Below are positions 42,932 through 52,382 of a DNA stretch of 64,000 nt, piece after piece. Position 1 is the stretch's first letter, and every line of letters begins with the position of its first letter. Made by a program: the position numbers and the translations under genes. Below the pieces are notes generated by a model, which saw nothing but the letters and a program-made list of their open reading frames with translations, was not told the origin of the DNA and did not search any database. This DNA comes from Bacillus pinisoli. Lineage in GTDB: Bacteria; Bacillota; Bacilli; Bacillales; SA4. Location: positions 62,001 to 126,000 of the forward strand of contig NZ_JAJQKI010000001.1 in the NCBI RefSeq assembly GCF_023036475.1, written 5' to 3'.

Positions 42932-43123
42932 GGCTCTTTTCTAAGTCTTTGTTGCTTTTCATACTAATTTTCAAATAAATTTCTCTTCTAATACTATTAA
43001 ACCAGAGTAATAATTGTTAGAAAAGAGCAACTGTCTCTATTTAAAGCATTGAACACTGTACTACCGAGTAAAAATCCGGCTTTAGGGATTTTTACGTAAG
43101 CAACAATCTATACGAAAAGAGCC
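42932..43123 (+). mobile_element. 192-bp MITE-like element, copy B
   Basis: Same length and ends as the element at 32132: GGCTCTTTTCTAAG..TTTGTTGCTTTTC on the left, GTAAGCAACAATC...GAAAAGAGCC on the right. Shared internal blocks include GTAATAATTGTTAGAAA, TCTATTTAAAG and GTAAAAATCCGGCT. Flanks are TTTGTTTA (42924-42931) and TTTGCTTA (43124-43131), an 8-bp duplication with one change. Non-coding. Confidence 0.8.
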
Positions 43124-43130
43124 TTTGCTT

Positions 43131-43160
43131 AAAAAACCGACTCCTTATCAGGAATCGGTT
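43131..43160 (-). terminator. mecA terminator
   Basis: AACCGATTCC / GGAGTCGGTT stem followed by TTTT on the minus strand. The right target duplication of the adjoining element touches its T-run. Confidence 0.85.
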
Positions 43161-43842
43161 AAGATTTTAATGAAAAATGTTTATTAATAACAGCTAATGC
43201 TTCTGTATCAACAATTTTCTTTCCATACTCTTCCATTCGGTGAATGGTTAATTGGCTTTCGTGTCCATATTCGAGGACAAGACTTAAGATATTATCTAGA
43301 CTTTCTTCCTCTATATTTTCATTAAATTCAATATAGAGGTAATAGGAATTCTCAAATACAAATAAACTATTTTGTACATCGTCCAAATTAATTCTATGAC
43401 TTAAAGAGATGACATCCTCAAAATCTCGGAATCGTACCATAAATTGTAGAGAGTCAGATTCTAGCTCTGTATCCAATTCCGATGTATCCTTGTCTTTTGT
43501 TTGGAAATGCTGGTCCAACAAAGATTCAATTTTATCATCGACAGGAAGGTCCAGATTCTTGTCTTCTCCTAGAGATAGTTCAAACTTCTGTCCATCCTTT
43601 GAAATTTGTGCTTTCGTTACGACAACTTCAATACCTTTTTCCATTGCCTGTACTTGAATCCAAAGTGGTCCTTCAACAGCAAACTCTTCTTGATGATGAA
43701 CTTCATCCATCATTTCCCAGAAAAGTTCTTCACTTCTTTCTCGGTTATACCAAATCTCTTCACGATCGAATCCTCGTTCTTCAATATCACCATATGTTAT
43801 ATAAAACTTTACTGTGTGTTCATTAATACGTTCGATTTCCAT
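43159..43842 (-). CDS. mecA: MecA ClpCP adaptor
   Basis: A 227-residue adaptor that delivers ComK and other substrates to ClpC/ClpP. MEIERINEHTVKFYITYGDI and ERGFDREEIWYNRERSEELF form the N-terminal substrate-binding domain; an acidic linker (about 90-130) is followed by the C-terminal ClpC-binding domain (FRDFEDVISLSHRI, YYLYIEF, EYGHES). Start ATG 43842 follows GGGAGAGGTG. With spx and spxH, it completes a set of Clp protease control genes in the window. Confidence 0.94.
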   Translation of the reverse strand: MEIERINEHTVKFYITYGDIEERGFDREEIWYNRERSEELFWEMMDEVHHQEEFAVEGPLWIQVQAMEKGIEVVVTKAQISKDGQKFELSLGEDKNLDLPVDDKIESLLDQHFQTKDKDTSELDTELESDSLQFMVRFRDFEDVISLSHRINLDDVQNSLFVFENSYYLYIEFNENIEEESLDNILSLVLEYGHESQLTIHRMEEYGKKIVDTEALAVINKHFSLKS

Positions 43843-44213
43843 TTTCACCTCTCCCTTCTTCACCTATTTTTGAAGGGACATACTACCCCCAAAGCGGAAG
43901 CTCTATTATACAATGTGCCCATTTTACTTATATATCAATCGTATCACATTTATTTGTTAATATCGACTGAGAGCTATTAGTAAAAGTATGGGTAGAGCTT
44001 AGTCAACAAGTTCCTTCACCTAGCAAAAATATTGTGTGATCTTCTATGTCTGAGACTAAATGGAGAACTTGCGCCTTTTGTTCTATTTTATGATAAAACG
44101 CAAAAATAGGGAAATAAAAACACCTAATCTTTTAAAAACAAACGTATGCCTATTACATGGTTAAAGATGCTGTTAATCTATAAATCTCACTAGTGAAGCA
44201 GGTCCACTTTTTC
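43843..44213. other. Divergent gap between mecA and yjbE
   Basis: No ORF with a ribosome binding site was found. It must contain the mecA promoter. No riboswitch signature was recognised upstream of yjbE. Confidence 0.4.
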
Positions 44214-44242
44214 TTGACAGGTACTTTAAATATGCTTATATT
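44214..44242 (+). promoter_or_regulatory. Sigma-A promoter of yjbE
   Basis: TTGACA at 44214-44219, 17-nt spacer, TATATT at 44237-44242. The implied 5' UTR is about 30 nt, too short for a riboswitch. Confidence 0.8.
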
Positions 44243-44279
44243 GAGTAAGTCAATCAATTTAACGGTTAGGGTGTTTGTT

Positions 44280-44939
44280 ATGGAATTAGAGTTTTGGACA
44301 GCTTTACTATTAATCATCGGTATTGATATAGTCTTAGGCGGAGATAACGCTATTGTCATTGCATTAGCAAGTAGGAATCTCCCTGAATCAAAGCGAAACA
44401 AAGCCATATTCCTAGGCACAGGTCTCGCAATTGTAATAAGAATTGTATTAACTATATTAGCTGTTTATTTACTGCAGATTCCATTCCTACAATTCATTGG
44501 TGGTATTCTATTACTCTATATTGCTTATAAACTCTTAGTAGACGATGGTGATGACACCGCTGATATACATGCTGGTGCAACACTTGGTGCTGCAGTCAAA
44601 ACAATTGTTTTCGCTGATATAGTAATGGGCTTTGACAATGTCATTGCTGTAGCCGGAGCGGCACACGGAAATATCTATCTTGTCATGATAGGATTATTCG
44701 TATCCGTCCCTATCATTATTTGGGGAAGTAAGTTGATTTTATACCTAATGGAGCGGTTTGCTTCACTTGTCTATGTTGGTGGAGGAATTTTAGCTTATAC
44801 AGCTGGTAATATGCTAGTTCATGAGGATAGACTTCAACCATTTTTTAATCAAAATGAGACTCTACGAATCTTAATTCCCATCTTCACAGTTGTTCTCTTA
44901 CTTCTTGTAGGGTATATCGTAAATAAGAGAAAGAAATAG
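44280..44939 (+). CDS. yjbE: TerC-family membrane protein YjbE
   Basis: A 219-residue TerC-family protein; Bacillus YjbE and YkoY have been linked to manganese export or metalation of exoenzymes. Seven membrane helices with the paired acidic motifs IGIDIVLGGDNAIVIALA (about 14-31) and IVFADIVMGFDNVIAVAGAA (about 104-123). I start at ATG 44280, aligned to the family's usual N-terminus and 38 nt after the promoter; the ribosome binding site TTAGGGTG is weak. A metal exporter near an Mn-oxidising spore system may be coincidence, since yjbE is syntenic. Confidence 0.9.
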   Translation: MELEFWTALLLIIGIDIVLGGDNAIVIALASRNLPESKRNKAIFLGTGLAIVIRIVLTILAVYLLQIPFLQFIGGILLLYIAYKLLVDDGDDTADIHAGATLGAAVKTIVFADIVMGFDNVIAVAGAAHGNIYLVMIGLFVSVPIIIWGSKLILYLMERFASLVYVGGGILAYTAGNMLVHEDRLQPFFNQNETLRILIPIFTVVLLLLVGYIVNKRKK

Positions 44940-44948
44940 TTTAAAAGA

Positions 44949-44980
44949 AAAACTTCTACACGGTGTAGAAGTTTTTCTTT
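44949..44980. terminator. Bidirectional terminator between yjbE and spx
   Basis: AAAACTTCTACAC / GGTGTAGAAGTTTT near-perfect stem flanked by A and T runs. Confidence 0.9.
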
Positions 44981-44994
44981 ATGTCAAAGAGTTA

Positions 44995-45390
44995 TTAATT
45001 AACTAAACGCTGTGCCTCTCTAAGTTGGAAAGTACGAACCTTACGAGGTAGGAATCTTCTAATTTCATCTTCATTGTATCCAACCTGAAGACGCTTCTCA
45101 TCAATAATAATAGGTCTTCTTAATAGTCCTGGATTTTCTTGAATGAGCGAATATAGATCTTGCAATGGTAGCGATTCAACATTAACATTTAGTTTTTGGA
45201 ACGTTTTAGATCTTGTTGAAATAATCTCATCTGTCCCATCTTCTGTCATACGTAGAATTTCTTTAATTTCTTTTAATGATAGAGGTTCAGACATAATATT
45301 ACGCTCTACATATGGAATATCATGCTCCTCTAACCAAGATTTTGCCTTTCGACAAGATGTACAACTTGGTGATGTATATAATGTAACCAT
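44995..45390 (-). CDS. spx: Spx redox-stress regulator
   Basis: A 131-residue ArsC-fold protein, exactly the B. subtilis length. The redox switch CTSC (residues 10-13) near the N-terminus and the [20 protein letters not shown] segment including the RNA polymerase alpha-CTD contact region are conserved. Under disulfide stress it binds alpha-CTD and redirects transcription. It is degraded by ClpXP with SpxH (gene at 31192). ATG follows AAGGAGTG. Confidence 0.97.
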   Translation of the reverse strand: MVTLYTSPSCTSCRKAKSWLEEHDIPYVERNIMSEPLSLKEIKEILRMTEDGTDEIISTRSKTFQKLNVNVESLPLQDLYSLIQENPGLLRRPIIIDEKRLQVGYNEDEIRRFLPRKVRTFQLREAQRLVN

Positions 45391-45839
45391 TAATACTTCA
45401 CTCCTTTATATAATAAGGTTTAGTTTTTATGATCCAGCCGTAGCTTCGCGTCGCTCCAAGAAAACATGGGCAATCGGTATGCATACGCCTCTTACTGATA
45501 ATGATTTTCATACTTATTTTAGAATAAGTACAAAATAGAAATATTTATATTTATTATAAACTAATTTGTATAATAAATATATAGAAACTTCTTGACTTAT
45601 TTTGACTTTTTAGTGACTTTTTCACCTACCTACCTGACAAAAAGCATATATACTATTTGTACGAGTTTAGTATGTAAAAGGTTTCATCTTTCCTCTTCTT
45701 TTCCCGAAAAAATTTTCTATAAACATAAAATGGACACATTTTTTCTCTAATTTCTAAAACTCGCAGCTTATTCTTTGTTAATTCTTACATATACATGATA
45801 ATTTTATCTTTAGACATGCTATTACAAGAGGTGAAAACA
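45391..45839. other. spx upstream region
   Basis: Very AT-rich (45540-45600 almost only A/T), expected to hold the several spx promoters. A GC-richer block at about 45431-45490 contains the palindrome GTATGCATAC and can be read as a 28-codon minus-strand frame, without a ribosome binding site. No gene is called. Confidence 0.4.
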
Positions 45840-47045
45840 TTGAGAACTTCTATTTATATGTTGATTATTTTTTCACTGTTTCTATTAAGTGGTTGCACGA
45901 CAAAAGAGATTACCAAACAGGATACAGCAAGTGAGCAACTCCCTGTTAAAGTTGAACCAGCATTAACGAAAGCAATATCAAACTCCATTCAGTTAAACGG
46001 ACTGGCTGTTCCTCATGTTCAAGTCCCACTTTTTACGGCACAGCCCCTCAATGTTCAAAAGGTTCATGTAAAGATCGGTGATGTCGTCAATGAAAATGAT
46101 GTCCTTATTTCATTAGACCCTGAAGCAGCTTTAAAGCAGCTTAGTCAGGCTCAAGACACAGTTGTAAAGCTTCAATCTGCTCTAAATACTGCCAAACAAG
46201 CAATACCTTCTGAAGATCAACTAGTAGAATTAGATCAGTTACAAAAAGAAATTGAGGAAATTTTAACAAGGACGACTGAACTTATTACTCAGATTCAAGA
46301 GGGTGAGGTTTCAACTGAAGATGTACTCAAACAATCCTTAGAGGTCTCTATTAAACAAGCTCAGCTAGCTAACGCAACGAGCCAGCTTCAACCTGTTTCT
46401 CAAGCGACCATTACTGAGCTTGAAGCACAACTTTCACAAGCAAAGCAAGCTGTTGATCAGGCAAAAGAACTAGTAGCTGCGGCAGAAATAAAATCTCCAA
46501 TAAACGGAATTGTAGCTTCTATGAATGTCGTTGAGAAGGGACTGGCTACTCCAACTTTACCACTTGTGACCATCATTGAGTTAACCGAAATTGATGCGAC
46601 CTTTCAGGTAAATAGTTTTGAGGTTGTAAGAATCAGCCCTGGAACCGAAGTTAGCTTAACTTTCACAGGTATTGAAGAGCCTTATATAGGAAAAGTAGAA
46701 ACCATTTCCCCTTCTGTGAATCCAGAAACAAATATGTTTACGGTAACGATTCCAGTTGCCAATACCGACAATAAAATTAAAGGTGGAATGAAAGCTACTG
46801 CCACTATAAAAATAGATGAAGTAGAACAAGCATTAGTGATACCTATTGAAGCTGTATTATATGAAGATAATAGCCCCTTTGTCTATATTGCTGTAGAGGG
46901 AACTGCTGTAAAAAAATCAATTGAAACGGGTATACGTGACGGAGAATTTATTCAAGTTGTCTCTGGACTGAATTTAGACGAGCAAGTTATTACGGAAGGA
47001 AAAGAAAGATTGAAAGATGGGGATGACATTTATGTATCAAACTAA
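45840..47045 (+). CDS. RND efflux adaptor lipoprotein (HlyD/MFP family)
   Basis: A 401-residue membrane fusion protein. Lipoprotein signal peptide with lipobox LSGC (Cys about residue 19), then barrel-sandwich hybrid halves (VHVKIGDVVNENDVLISLDP and AEIKSPINGIVASMNVVEKG) separated by a coiled coil (about 88-205), and a beta-barrel domain to the C-terminus (LVIPIEAVLYEDNSPFVYIA). The start is TTG 45840, preceded by AGAGGTG; upstream starts lack a site. It works with the RND pump encoded 15 nt downstream. Confidence 0.9.
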   Translation: MRTSIYMLIIFSLFLLSGCTTKEITKQDTASEQLPVKVEPALTKAISNSIQLNGLAVPHVQVPLFTAQPLNVQKVHVKIGDVVNENDVLISLDPEAALKQLSQAQDTVVKLQSALNTAKQAIPSEDQLVELDQLQKEIEEILTRTTELITQIQEGEVSTEDVLKQSLEVSIKQAQLANATSQLQPVSQATITELEAQLSQAKQAVDQAKELVAAAEIKSPINGIVASMNVVEKGLATPTLPLVTIIELTEIDATFQVNSFEVVRISPGTEVSLTFTGIEEPYIGKVETISPSVNPETNMFTVTIPVANTDNKIKGGMKATATIKIDEVEQALVIPIEAVLYEDNSPFVYIAVEGTAVKKSIETGIRDGEFIQVVSGLNLDEQVITEGKERLKDGDDIYVSN

Positions 47046-47060
47046 AAGAGAGTTGAAAGC

Positions 47061-50000
47061 ATGAACCTTTCAAAACTAGCCGTACTTAGACCAATAGCGA
47101 TGTCTATGGTCGTATTGCTTCTCCTTATATTAGGGGTCGTTAGCGTAAAGAATATGACCATTGATTTATTCCCCGAGTTAACTTTTCCAGTTGCTGCCGT
47201 TACCGCTACATACGATGGAGCAGGACCAGAGGAGATTGAAAACCTTTTAGCAGAGCCACTAGAAAATGCCATGGGAACAATCCCAAATGTTGAGACAATC
47301 TCTTCCTTCTCTCAAAATGGAGGGGTATTGGTTGTAGTTTCCTTTAATTGGGGTACTAACATGGATTTTGCCGCTCTAGATATGCGGGAAAAAATAGATG
47401 CCGTACGTGAATTTTTACCTGCGGGTGTGGAAGCACCTAGGGTTGTTAGATTTGATCCTAGTGATTTACCTATTATACAGTTAGCTGTTAAAGATGTAAG
47501 TAATGAATTAGTAAAAGCAAAACAACTCGCTGAAGATGAGATTAAGCCACTGCTTGATTCCATTGGGGGAGTAGCTTCTGTATCCATTGAAGGTGGAGTG
47601 GAGAATGAAGTTAGATTAATCGTCGATCCGAAAGAGCTTGCAACGTATAATGTAACAATCGAACAGCTTCAACAACTTATCGGCTCAGAAAATCTAAACT
47701 TACCAGCAGGATCCATTACAGATCAAAGTCAACAGCTACCGATTAGAGTTACAGGACAGTTTCAATCAGTATCTGATATTGAGTCACTTCCCATTCCAAC
47801 TAGTAATGGAATTCTCCCCTTACAGCAATTAGTAAAAGTTGAAGAATCGTTTAAACCTTCGACTCAGCTTAGCTTTTTAAACGGGGAGCCAAGTGTAGGA
47901 ATTTCTATTCTCAAGCAATCCGGTACAAACACTGTGTCAGTAGCGGAGGAAATTCATAAGCGAATAGATGAAATAAAAAATCAGCTACCTGAAGGTATCG
48001 AGATTCAGACTGTTTTTGATCAAAGTAAATTTATTAACCAGTCCATTTCAGCGGTTACTTCAAACATGATTATTGGTAGTATTCTAGCTGCCATAATCTT
48101 GTATGTATTTCTGCGAAACTGGAGAAGTACATTAATAATCGGTTTTAGTATTCCTATTTCCATTGTCACGACTTTTATTTTCATGTATTTCAGTGGATAT
48201 ACATTGAACTTAATCACAATGGGTGGGCTAGCACTAGGTATAGGGATGATGGTTGATAATGCAATCGTCATATTAGAGAATATCTATAGACTGAGACAAA
48301 CCGGTCAATCGATGAAAGATGCAGCTATCCAAGGAACGATGGAAGTTGGACCAGCCATTATAGCGTCCACTCTTACAACCATTATTGTATTTTTACCGAT
48401 TATCTTTGTTGAAGGATTGGCTGCTCAATTATTTAAACCACTCGCCATTGTGGTGTCATTCTCATTATTTGCATCCTTGTTTACTGCACTTATTATCGTA
48501 CCATTATTCTCTTCTCTATTTTTGAAGATAAAATCTACTAACGAAGAACAAGTAGGGAGATTCAGTGTATTAGCTACACAATATAAACGGTTACTAGAAC
48601 GTACCCTCCATCATCCTAAAAAAACAATCATCATCACTTTGTCATGTGTCATTATTTCTTTGGCCGGTACCCCTTTTATTGGAACTGAATACCTGCCCGC
48701 ACAAGATCAAAGTTATATTAATATGACCGTTAAACTACCCGAGGGCCGTTCATTAGATGCTACTTATGAGGTAACAGAAAGAATTGACCAATTATTAGAG
48801 GATATTGAGGAAATAGATCTTACCTTTGTCACAGTAGGTGGTGGAAATAATTTCTCTGTTGTAGCAGGTACAAGAACAAATCAAGCAAATTATAATATCC
48901 TTCTAGTGCCCAAAAATGAAAGAAACTATTCTGACCAGGAGATAGCCGAACAGATTCGTACAAGGGTTTCTGATTTACCTTATGCAAAGGTCTCAGTAGA
49001 AGCCAGTGATGGAGGTTTTTCAGATGATCCGGTATCTCTTACGATATCAGGTCCAAATATCGATGTGTTGCAGGAGTTAGCAAATGATACGGTTGATCTC
49101 ATATCCAAAGTTGAAGGTGTTAGAGAGCCAACTACAAATTATACGGAAGGCAATCCTCAAATCTCAGTTATTATTAACAGAGAGGCTGCTAGTCAATATG
49201 GTATTGGAAGCGCACAAATTGCCTCAGCCGTTACAAATGCTACGAAGGGTGTTGTAGCAAGCCGACTGGCTAGAAATGGTGAAGAATTAGATATTCGATT
49301 AACATTGGAGGACACGTATACGTCTTCCATTGAGAGTTTATCCGAGCTATTACTATCGACGCCAACCGGTCAGAAGATCCCCCTACATGTCGTAGCAGAA
49401 GTCATTCGAGATCAAGGTCCAAGTCAAATTACACGAACTGACCGGATACGCGAAATAACCGTAAGAGCATCCATATTAAACCGAAGTCTTGGGGATGTGA
49501 CAAAAGACATTGAAGAAACACTTAAAGAAAATATTATTTTTCCGTCAAATCAATATAAAATCTCATTTGGTGGACAAGACGAGCAGATGAATGATGCCTT
49601 CTTCAAACTTTCTCTGGCACTTGCTCTTGCAGTTGTTCTTGTTTATATGGTAATGGCAGGGCAGTTTGAGTCATTCTTGTATCCTTTTATTATAATGTTT
49701 GCAGTCCCACTAGCTGTCATTGGAGTAATTCTTGGATTATTAATAACCAATCAGCCATTTGGAGTTGGGTCCCTCGTAGGCATGCTAATTTTAGCGGGGA
49801 TCGTCGTTAATAATGCCATTGTATTAGTAGAGACGATTAACCTTCAGAAAAAGAACGGAATGGCTACGTTTGAGGCAATTCTGAGTGCGGCACCAACCAG
49901 GTTAAGACCAATATTTATGACCACTTTAACAACCATTTTAGGTCTTATACCATTAACTCTAGGCTTTGGAGAAGGTACTGAAATTCAACAGCCGATGGCA

Positions 50001-50126
50001 ATTGTTATTGTATTTGGTCTAAGTATTGCCACCTTTATTACGTTGCTCTTTATCCCTGTAGTCTACTTAACTTTTGACCGTCAGAAGAGTAAACGAAGGA
50101 AACAACGAGATATAGCTGTTGATTAA
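47061..50126 (+). CDS. RND efflux transporter (AcrB/SwrC type)
   Basis: A 1021-residue proton-driven RND pump with twelve helices. The first helix (AVLRPIAMSMVVLLLLILGV) and first periplasmic-type loop (FPELTFPVAAVTATYDGAGP) are typical, the proton-relay motif GLALGIGMMVDNAIVILENI is at about 392-411, and the second half shows the duplicated GMLILAGIVVNNAIVLVETI. In Firmicutes such pumps (SwrC/YerP) export surfactin-like lipopeptides and lipophilic drugs with a lipoprotein adaptor and no outer-membrane channel. AGAGAG precedes ATG. Confidence 0.93.
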   Translation: MNLSKLAVLRPIAMSMVVLLLLILGVVSVKNMTIDLFPELTFPVAAVTATYDGAGPEEIENLLAEPLENAMGTIPNVETISSFSQNGGVLVVVSFNWGTNMDFAALDMREKIDAVREFLPAGVEAPRVVRFDPSDLPIIQLAVKDVSNELVKAKQLAEDEIKPLLDSIGGVASVSIEGGVENEVRLIVDPKELATYNVTIEQLQQLIGSENLNLPAGSITDQSQQLPIRVTGQFQSVSDIESLPIPTSNGILPLQQLVKVEESFKPSTQLSFLNGEPSVGISILKQSGTNTVSVAEEIHKRIDEIKNQLPEGIEIQTVFDQSKFINQSISAVTSNMIIGSILAAIILYVFLRNWRSTLIIGFSIPISIVTTFIFMYFSGYTLNLITMGGLALGIGMMVDNAIVILENIYRLRQTGQSMKDAAIQGTMEVGPAIIASTLTTIIVFLPIIFVEGLAAQLFKPLAIVVSFSLFASLFTALIIVPLFSSLFLKIKSTNEEQVGRFSVLATQYKRLLERTLHHPKKTIIITLSCVIISLAGTPFIGTEYLPAQDQSYINMTVKLPEGRSLDATYEVTERIDQLLEDIEEIDLTFVTVGGGNNFSVVAGTRTNQANYNILLVPKNERNYSDQEIAEQIRTRVSDLPYAKVSVEASDGGFSDDPVSLTISGPNIDVLQELANDTVDLISKVEGVREPTTNYTEGNPQISVIINREAASQYGIGSAQIASAVTNATKGVVASRLARNGEELDIRLTLEDTYTSSIESLSELLLSTPTGQKIPLHVVAEVIRDQGPSQITRTDRIREITVRASILNRSLGDVTKDIEETLKENIIFPSNQYKISFGGQDEQMNDAFFKLSLALALAVVLVYMVMAGQFESFLYPFIIMFAVPLAVIGVILGLLITNQPFGVGSLVGMLILAGIVVNNAIVLVETINLQKKNGMATFEAILSAAPTRLRPIFMTTLTTILGLIPLTLGFGEGTEIQQPMAIVIVFGLSIATFITLLFIPVVYLTFDRQKSKRRKQRDIAVD

Positions 50127-50164
50127 ATACACAAGGCGTAACCGCCACGTCTTCCTATAAGATA

Positions 50165-50190
50165 AAAGGACCCACTTGGGTCCTTTTTAC
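50165..50190. terminator. Bidirectional terminator
   Basis: AAAGGACCCA / TGGGTCCTTTTT stem between the RND pump and yjbC. Confidence 0.9.
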
Positions 50191-50762
50191 ACATTCTTCA
50201 GTATGTCTTTTCCTTCCTCATCATCACTGAAGGTTAAAACTTCATCAACATCCTGATATGATTCCCCATACAACTCTTTATCTTTATAGGTGTGAATGAG
50301 TTGATATGTGCTTTTCATTCCTTCATATATAGTTGCCTCATCCTGATCATTTGGCGACCAATATAGGATTTCTAATTCATTCACCTCATTCGTTGCTAAC
50401 GACCTTCTTCTATATCCTATTGAGTTTGCATGTATGAATCCTTCTCTTTTATAAAAACGCAATCTTTTAGACGTATCTGTGTCCTCATAATTGACAGGCT
50501 CTACTTCTAAGATGATTGGTTTATTCTTTTCTTTTAACTGTTCTATTAACTGATGTCCAAGACCCATTCCCCTTGCATCCTTTGAGACAAATAGGTAATC
50601 AATAAAGATAAAATCCTCCAGCTCTACATACATGAGTACATGATGTGGTCCCTCTTCTTTATGATAGATATCTCCCTGCTCTTCTAGCAAGATTTCCATG
50701 TGTTCCTTTGATTTCATTTCCTCTACTGGAAAATATTGATTTAACTTCTCATACCAATTCAT
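50187..50762 (-). CDS. yjbC: GNAT acetyltransferase YjbC
   Basis: A 191-residue GNAT-fold N-acetyltransferase, close to the 192 residues of B. subtilis YjbC. The acetyl-CoA loop is DARGMGLGHQLIEQLKEKNK (about 62-81), followed by RLRFYKREGF. Substrate unknown. In B. subtilis it is a stress gene next to spx. An acidic C-terminal tail (DEVLTFSDDEEGKDILKNV) is present. ATG follows AGGGGAG. Confidence 0.88.
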   Translation of the reverse strand: MNWYEKLNQYFPVEEMKSKEHMEILLEEQGDIYHKEEGPHHVLMYVELEDFIFIDYLFVSKDARGMGLGHQLIEQLKEKNKPIILEVEPVNYEDTDTSKRLRFYKREGFIHANSIGYRRRSLATNEVNELEILYWSPNDQDEATIYEGMKSTYQLIHTYKDKELYGESYQDVDEVLTFSDDEEGKDILKNV

Positions 50763-50955
50763 TTAGCTACTCCCCTATTCCATAAAATCTTTCATTAATA
50801 GTTCGTCTTGAATATAGGTTATCTTATTCAACGATAATATAAATCGTGTATTTTTCTCTACTTAAAGGACAACTATGCTTAAAAATAAGTTGCCCTCTTT
50901 TCATTTCATTAAACATTGTCTACAATAGAAGGAGATGGATTGGAGGTACATAATC

Positions 50956-51144
50956 ATGATTGAATATATTGTTGACTTTAGCTTAGTGGCACTCTTGGTA
51001 ATAGGTCTAACGGCTATAATTGGTGTACTTACGAACGGAATTGGTGAGAAATTAGCCGGTGGAAATGGTGACCCTGAAAGTTTTAACCAATCGGCTCATA
51101 CGCAAACTGGCTGGAATCAAGTTGGTGGCAAGAGAAAAAAGTAA
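50956..51144 (+). CDS. Small membrane protein (62 aa)
   Basis: A 62-residue protein with one membrane helix (VDFSLVALLVIGLTAIIGVL) and a polar Gly/Asn-rich tail with TQTGWNQVGGKRKK. ATG 50956 has GGAGG 9 nt upstream; the ATG at 50935 is too close to its own AAGGAG. No family recognised. Convergent with the glycoside-hydrolase-like gene. Confidence 0.65.
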   Translation: MIEYIVDFSLVALLVIGLTAIIGVLTNGIGEKLAGGNGDPESFNQSAHTQTGWNQVGGKRKK

Positions 51145-51176
51145 ACTGCACTTATGCGGTTTACTTTTTCTTTACC
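51138..51176. terminator. Bidirectional terminator
   Basis: AAAGTAAACTGC / GCGGTTTACTTTTTC stem between convergent genes. Confidence 0.8.
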
Positions 51177-52382
51177 CTAATTTAGTGGAGTATAATCAAC
51201 ATTTGACGTGTAACTGTTACCAGCATTCCATAATAGAAATTCGTTTACACCATTTTCATTGAGTGCTTTAATTTGTGCCTCTATCTCAGCCTTACCGTAT
51301 TTTCTATAGTTTCCGGCACCTAGATATGAAGCTGTAAAATCCTGAATCCATGGCCTTGATAACGGAGGATTAGATAGTTGGCTCAATTTTTCTTTTTCCA
51401 CCTTCGCGTATTCTGATACTAACCTGTAAGGTTCTAAGTCAGGCTTTGAAATACCAAAGTAAGAGGTCCAGTGACTTGGATAAATCATTGAGGAAATAAC
51501 ATCTACATGTTCAGAAATCTTTGTGAAATTTTGGCCGATTCCAGGTGCCTCTGGTAAAGTAGCTGTGTACCCAAAAATGTCAACAGACACCTTTACTTGG
51601 TAAGGCTCCAATTTTTCCTTTGCATATTGAACAAAGTCTGTCACTGCCTGAACCCTCTTTTGAACATTTTCAAGGGGGAGGTCCTTATACTCACCCATCC
51701 CATAATCTAAAACTTGGTCTCTTTTCTCAAATCCTTCAGGAAACCGCACGTAATCAAATTGAATTTCTTGAAAGCCTAGCTTGGCAGCTTCAATCGCTAT
51801 ATTAACATTATGATCCCAAACCTCTTTTAAGAATGGGTTTACAAAAGACTCCCCTCTCCCATTTTTCCAAACCTGATCGTCCTCTGTAAAAGATAAATCT
51901 GGTCGATTTTTTGACCATACACTGTCTTTAAATACTACTACTCGGGCAATTGGATAAATTTCATGCTTTTCTAATATTTTTAGTTTATCATTAATATTTT
52001 TAATATACGGTTGACCAATAGAGTAATTTGGGGAGTTTGGTTCGGGCATATATGTTAAATGGCCCCGATCATCTTTTATATCGACAACCATTGCATTTAA
52101 CTCAGTATTATCCATTAACCCAACTAACTGATCAAATCGTCCACCACCAAAAGAATGACCAGTAACATAAATTCCTCTAACTGCGTCAGGATACTGAAAG
52201 CTATAACCTGAGTCAAATTGAAAACGCACCATTTTCTCAGGCAACGTTTTTTTGTCAACAGACACTTCCCTAAACTCAAATTGTTTACTTGTCTTGATCA
52301 CTTCATCGGCAAATGATCTTCCTGGGAAAAGGGCGCAGATCATTGCTAAAATAACCACAACCTTTTTTACATGAGATCGCAT
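51177..52382 (-). CDS. Secreted glycoside-hydrolase-like protein (DUF4015)
   Basis: A 401-residue secreted protein. Signal peptide MRSHVKKVVVILAMICALFP with a likely SFA-DE cleavage. The body is a TIM-barrel of the putative glycoside hydrolase family formerly DUF4015: RGIYVTGHSFGGGRFDQLV, MVVDIKDDRGHLTY, YPIARVVVFKD, EIQFDYVRFPEG and VISSMIYPSHW hold conserved acidic residues. Substrate unknown, probably a polysaccharide. Start ATG 52382 lies 7 nt after AGGAG; an ATG two codons upstream is too close to it. Confidence 0.85.
   Translation of the reverse strand: MRSHVKKVVVILAMICALFPGRSFADEVIKTSKQFEFREVSVDKKTLPEKMVRFQFDSGYSFQYPDAVRGIYVTGHSFGGGRFDQLVGLMDNTELNAMVVDIKDDRGHLTYMPEPNSPNYSIGQPYIKNINDKLKILEKHEIYPIARVVVFKDSVWSKNRPDLSFTEDDQVWKNGRGESFVNPFLKEVWDHNVNIAIEAAKLGFQEIQFDYVRFPEGFEKRDQVLDYGMGEYKDLPLENVQKRVQAVTDFVQYAKEKLEPYQVKVSVDIFGYTATLPEAPGIGQNFTKISEHVDVISSMIYPSHWTSYFGISKPDLEPYRLVSEYAKVEKEKLSQLSNPPLSRPWIQDFTASYLGAGNYRKYGKAEIEAQIKALNENGVNEFLLWNAGNSYTSNVDYTPLN

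Noticed and set aside
43960..44279. yybP-ykoY manganese riboswitch before yjbE
   Set aside because: A good sigma-A promoter lies only about 60 nt before the start codon, leaving no room, and no aptamer motifs were seen upstream.
45405..45495. 28-codon minus-strand frame upstream of spx (MHTDCPCFLGATRSYG...)
   Set aside because: No ribosome binding site before its ATG; more likely a small GC-rich repeat remnant.
47042..48271. Minus-strand frames of 76-91 aa inside the RND pump gene
   Set aside because: Shadows of the transporter reading frame without start signals.
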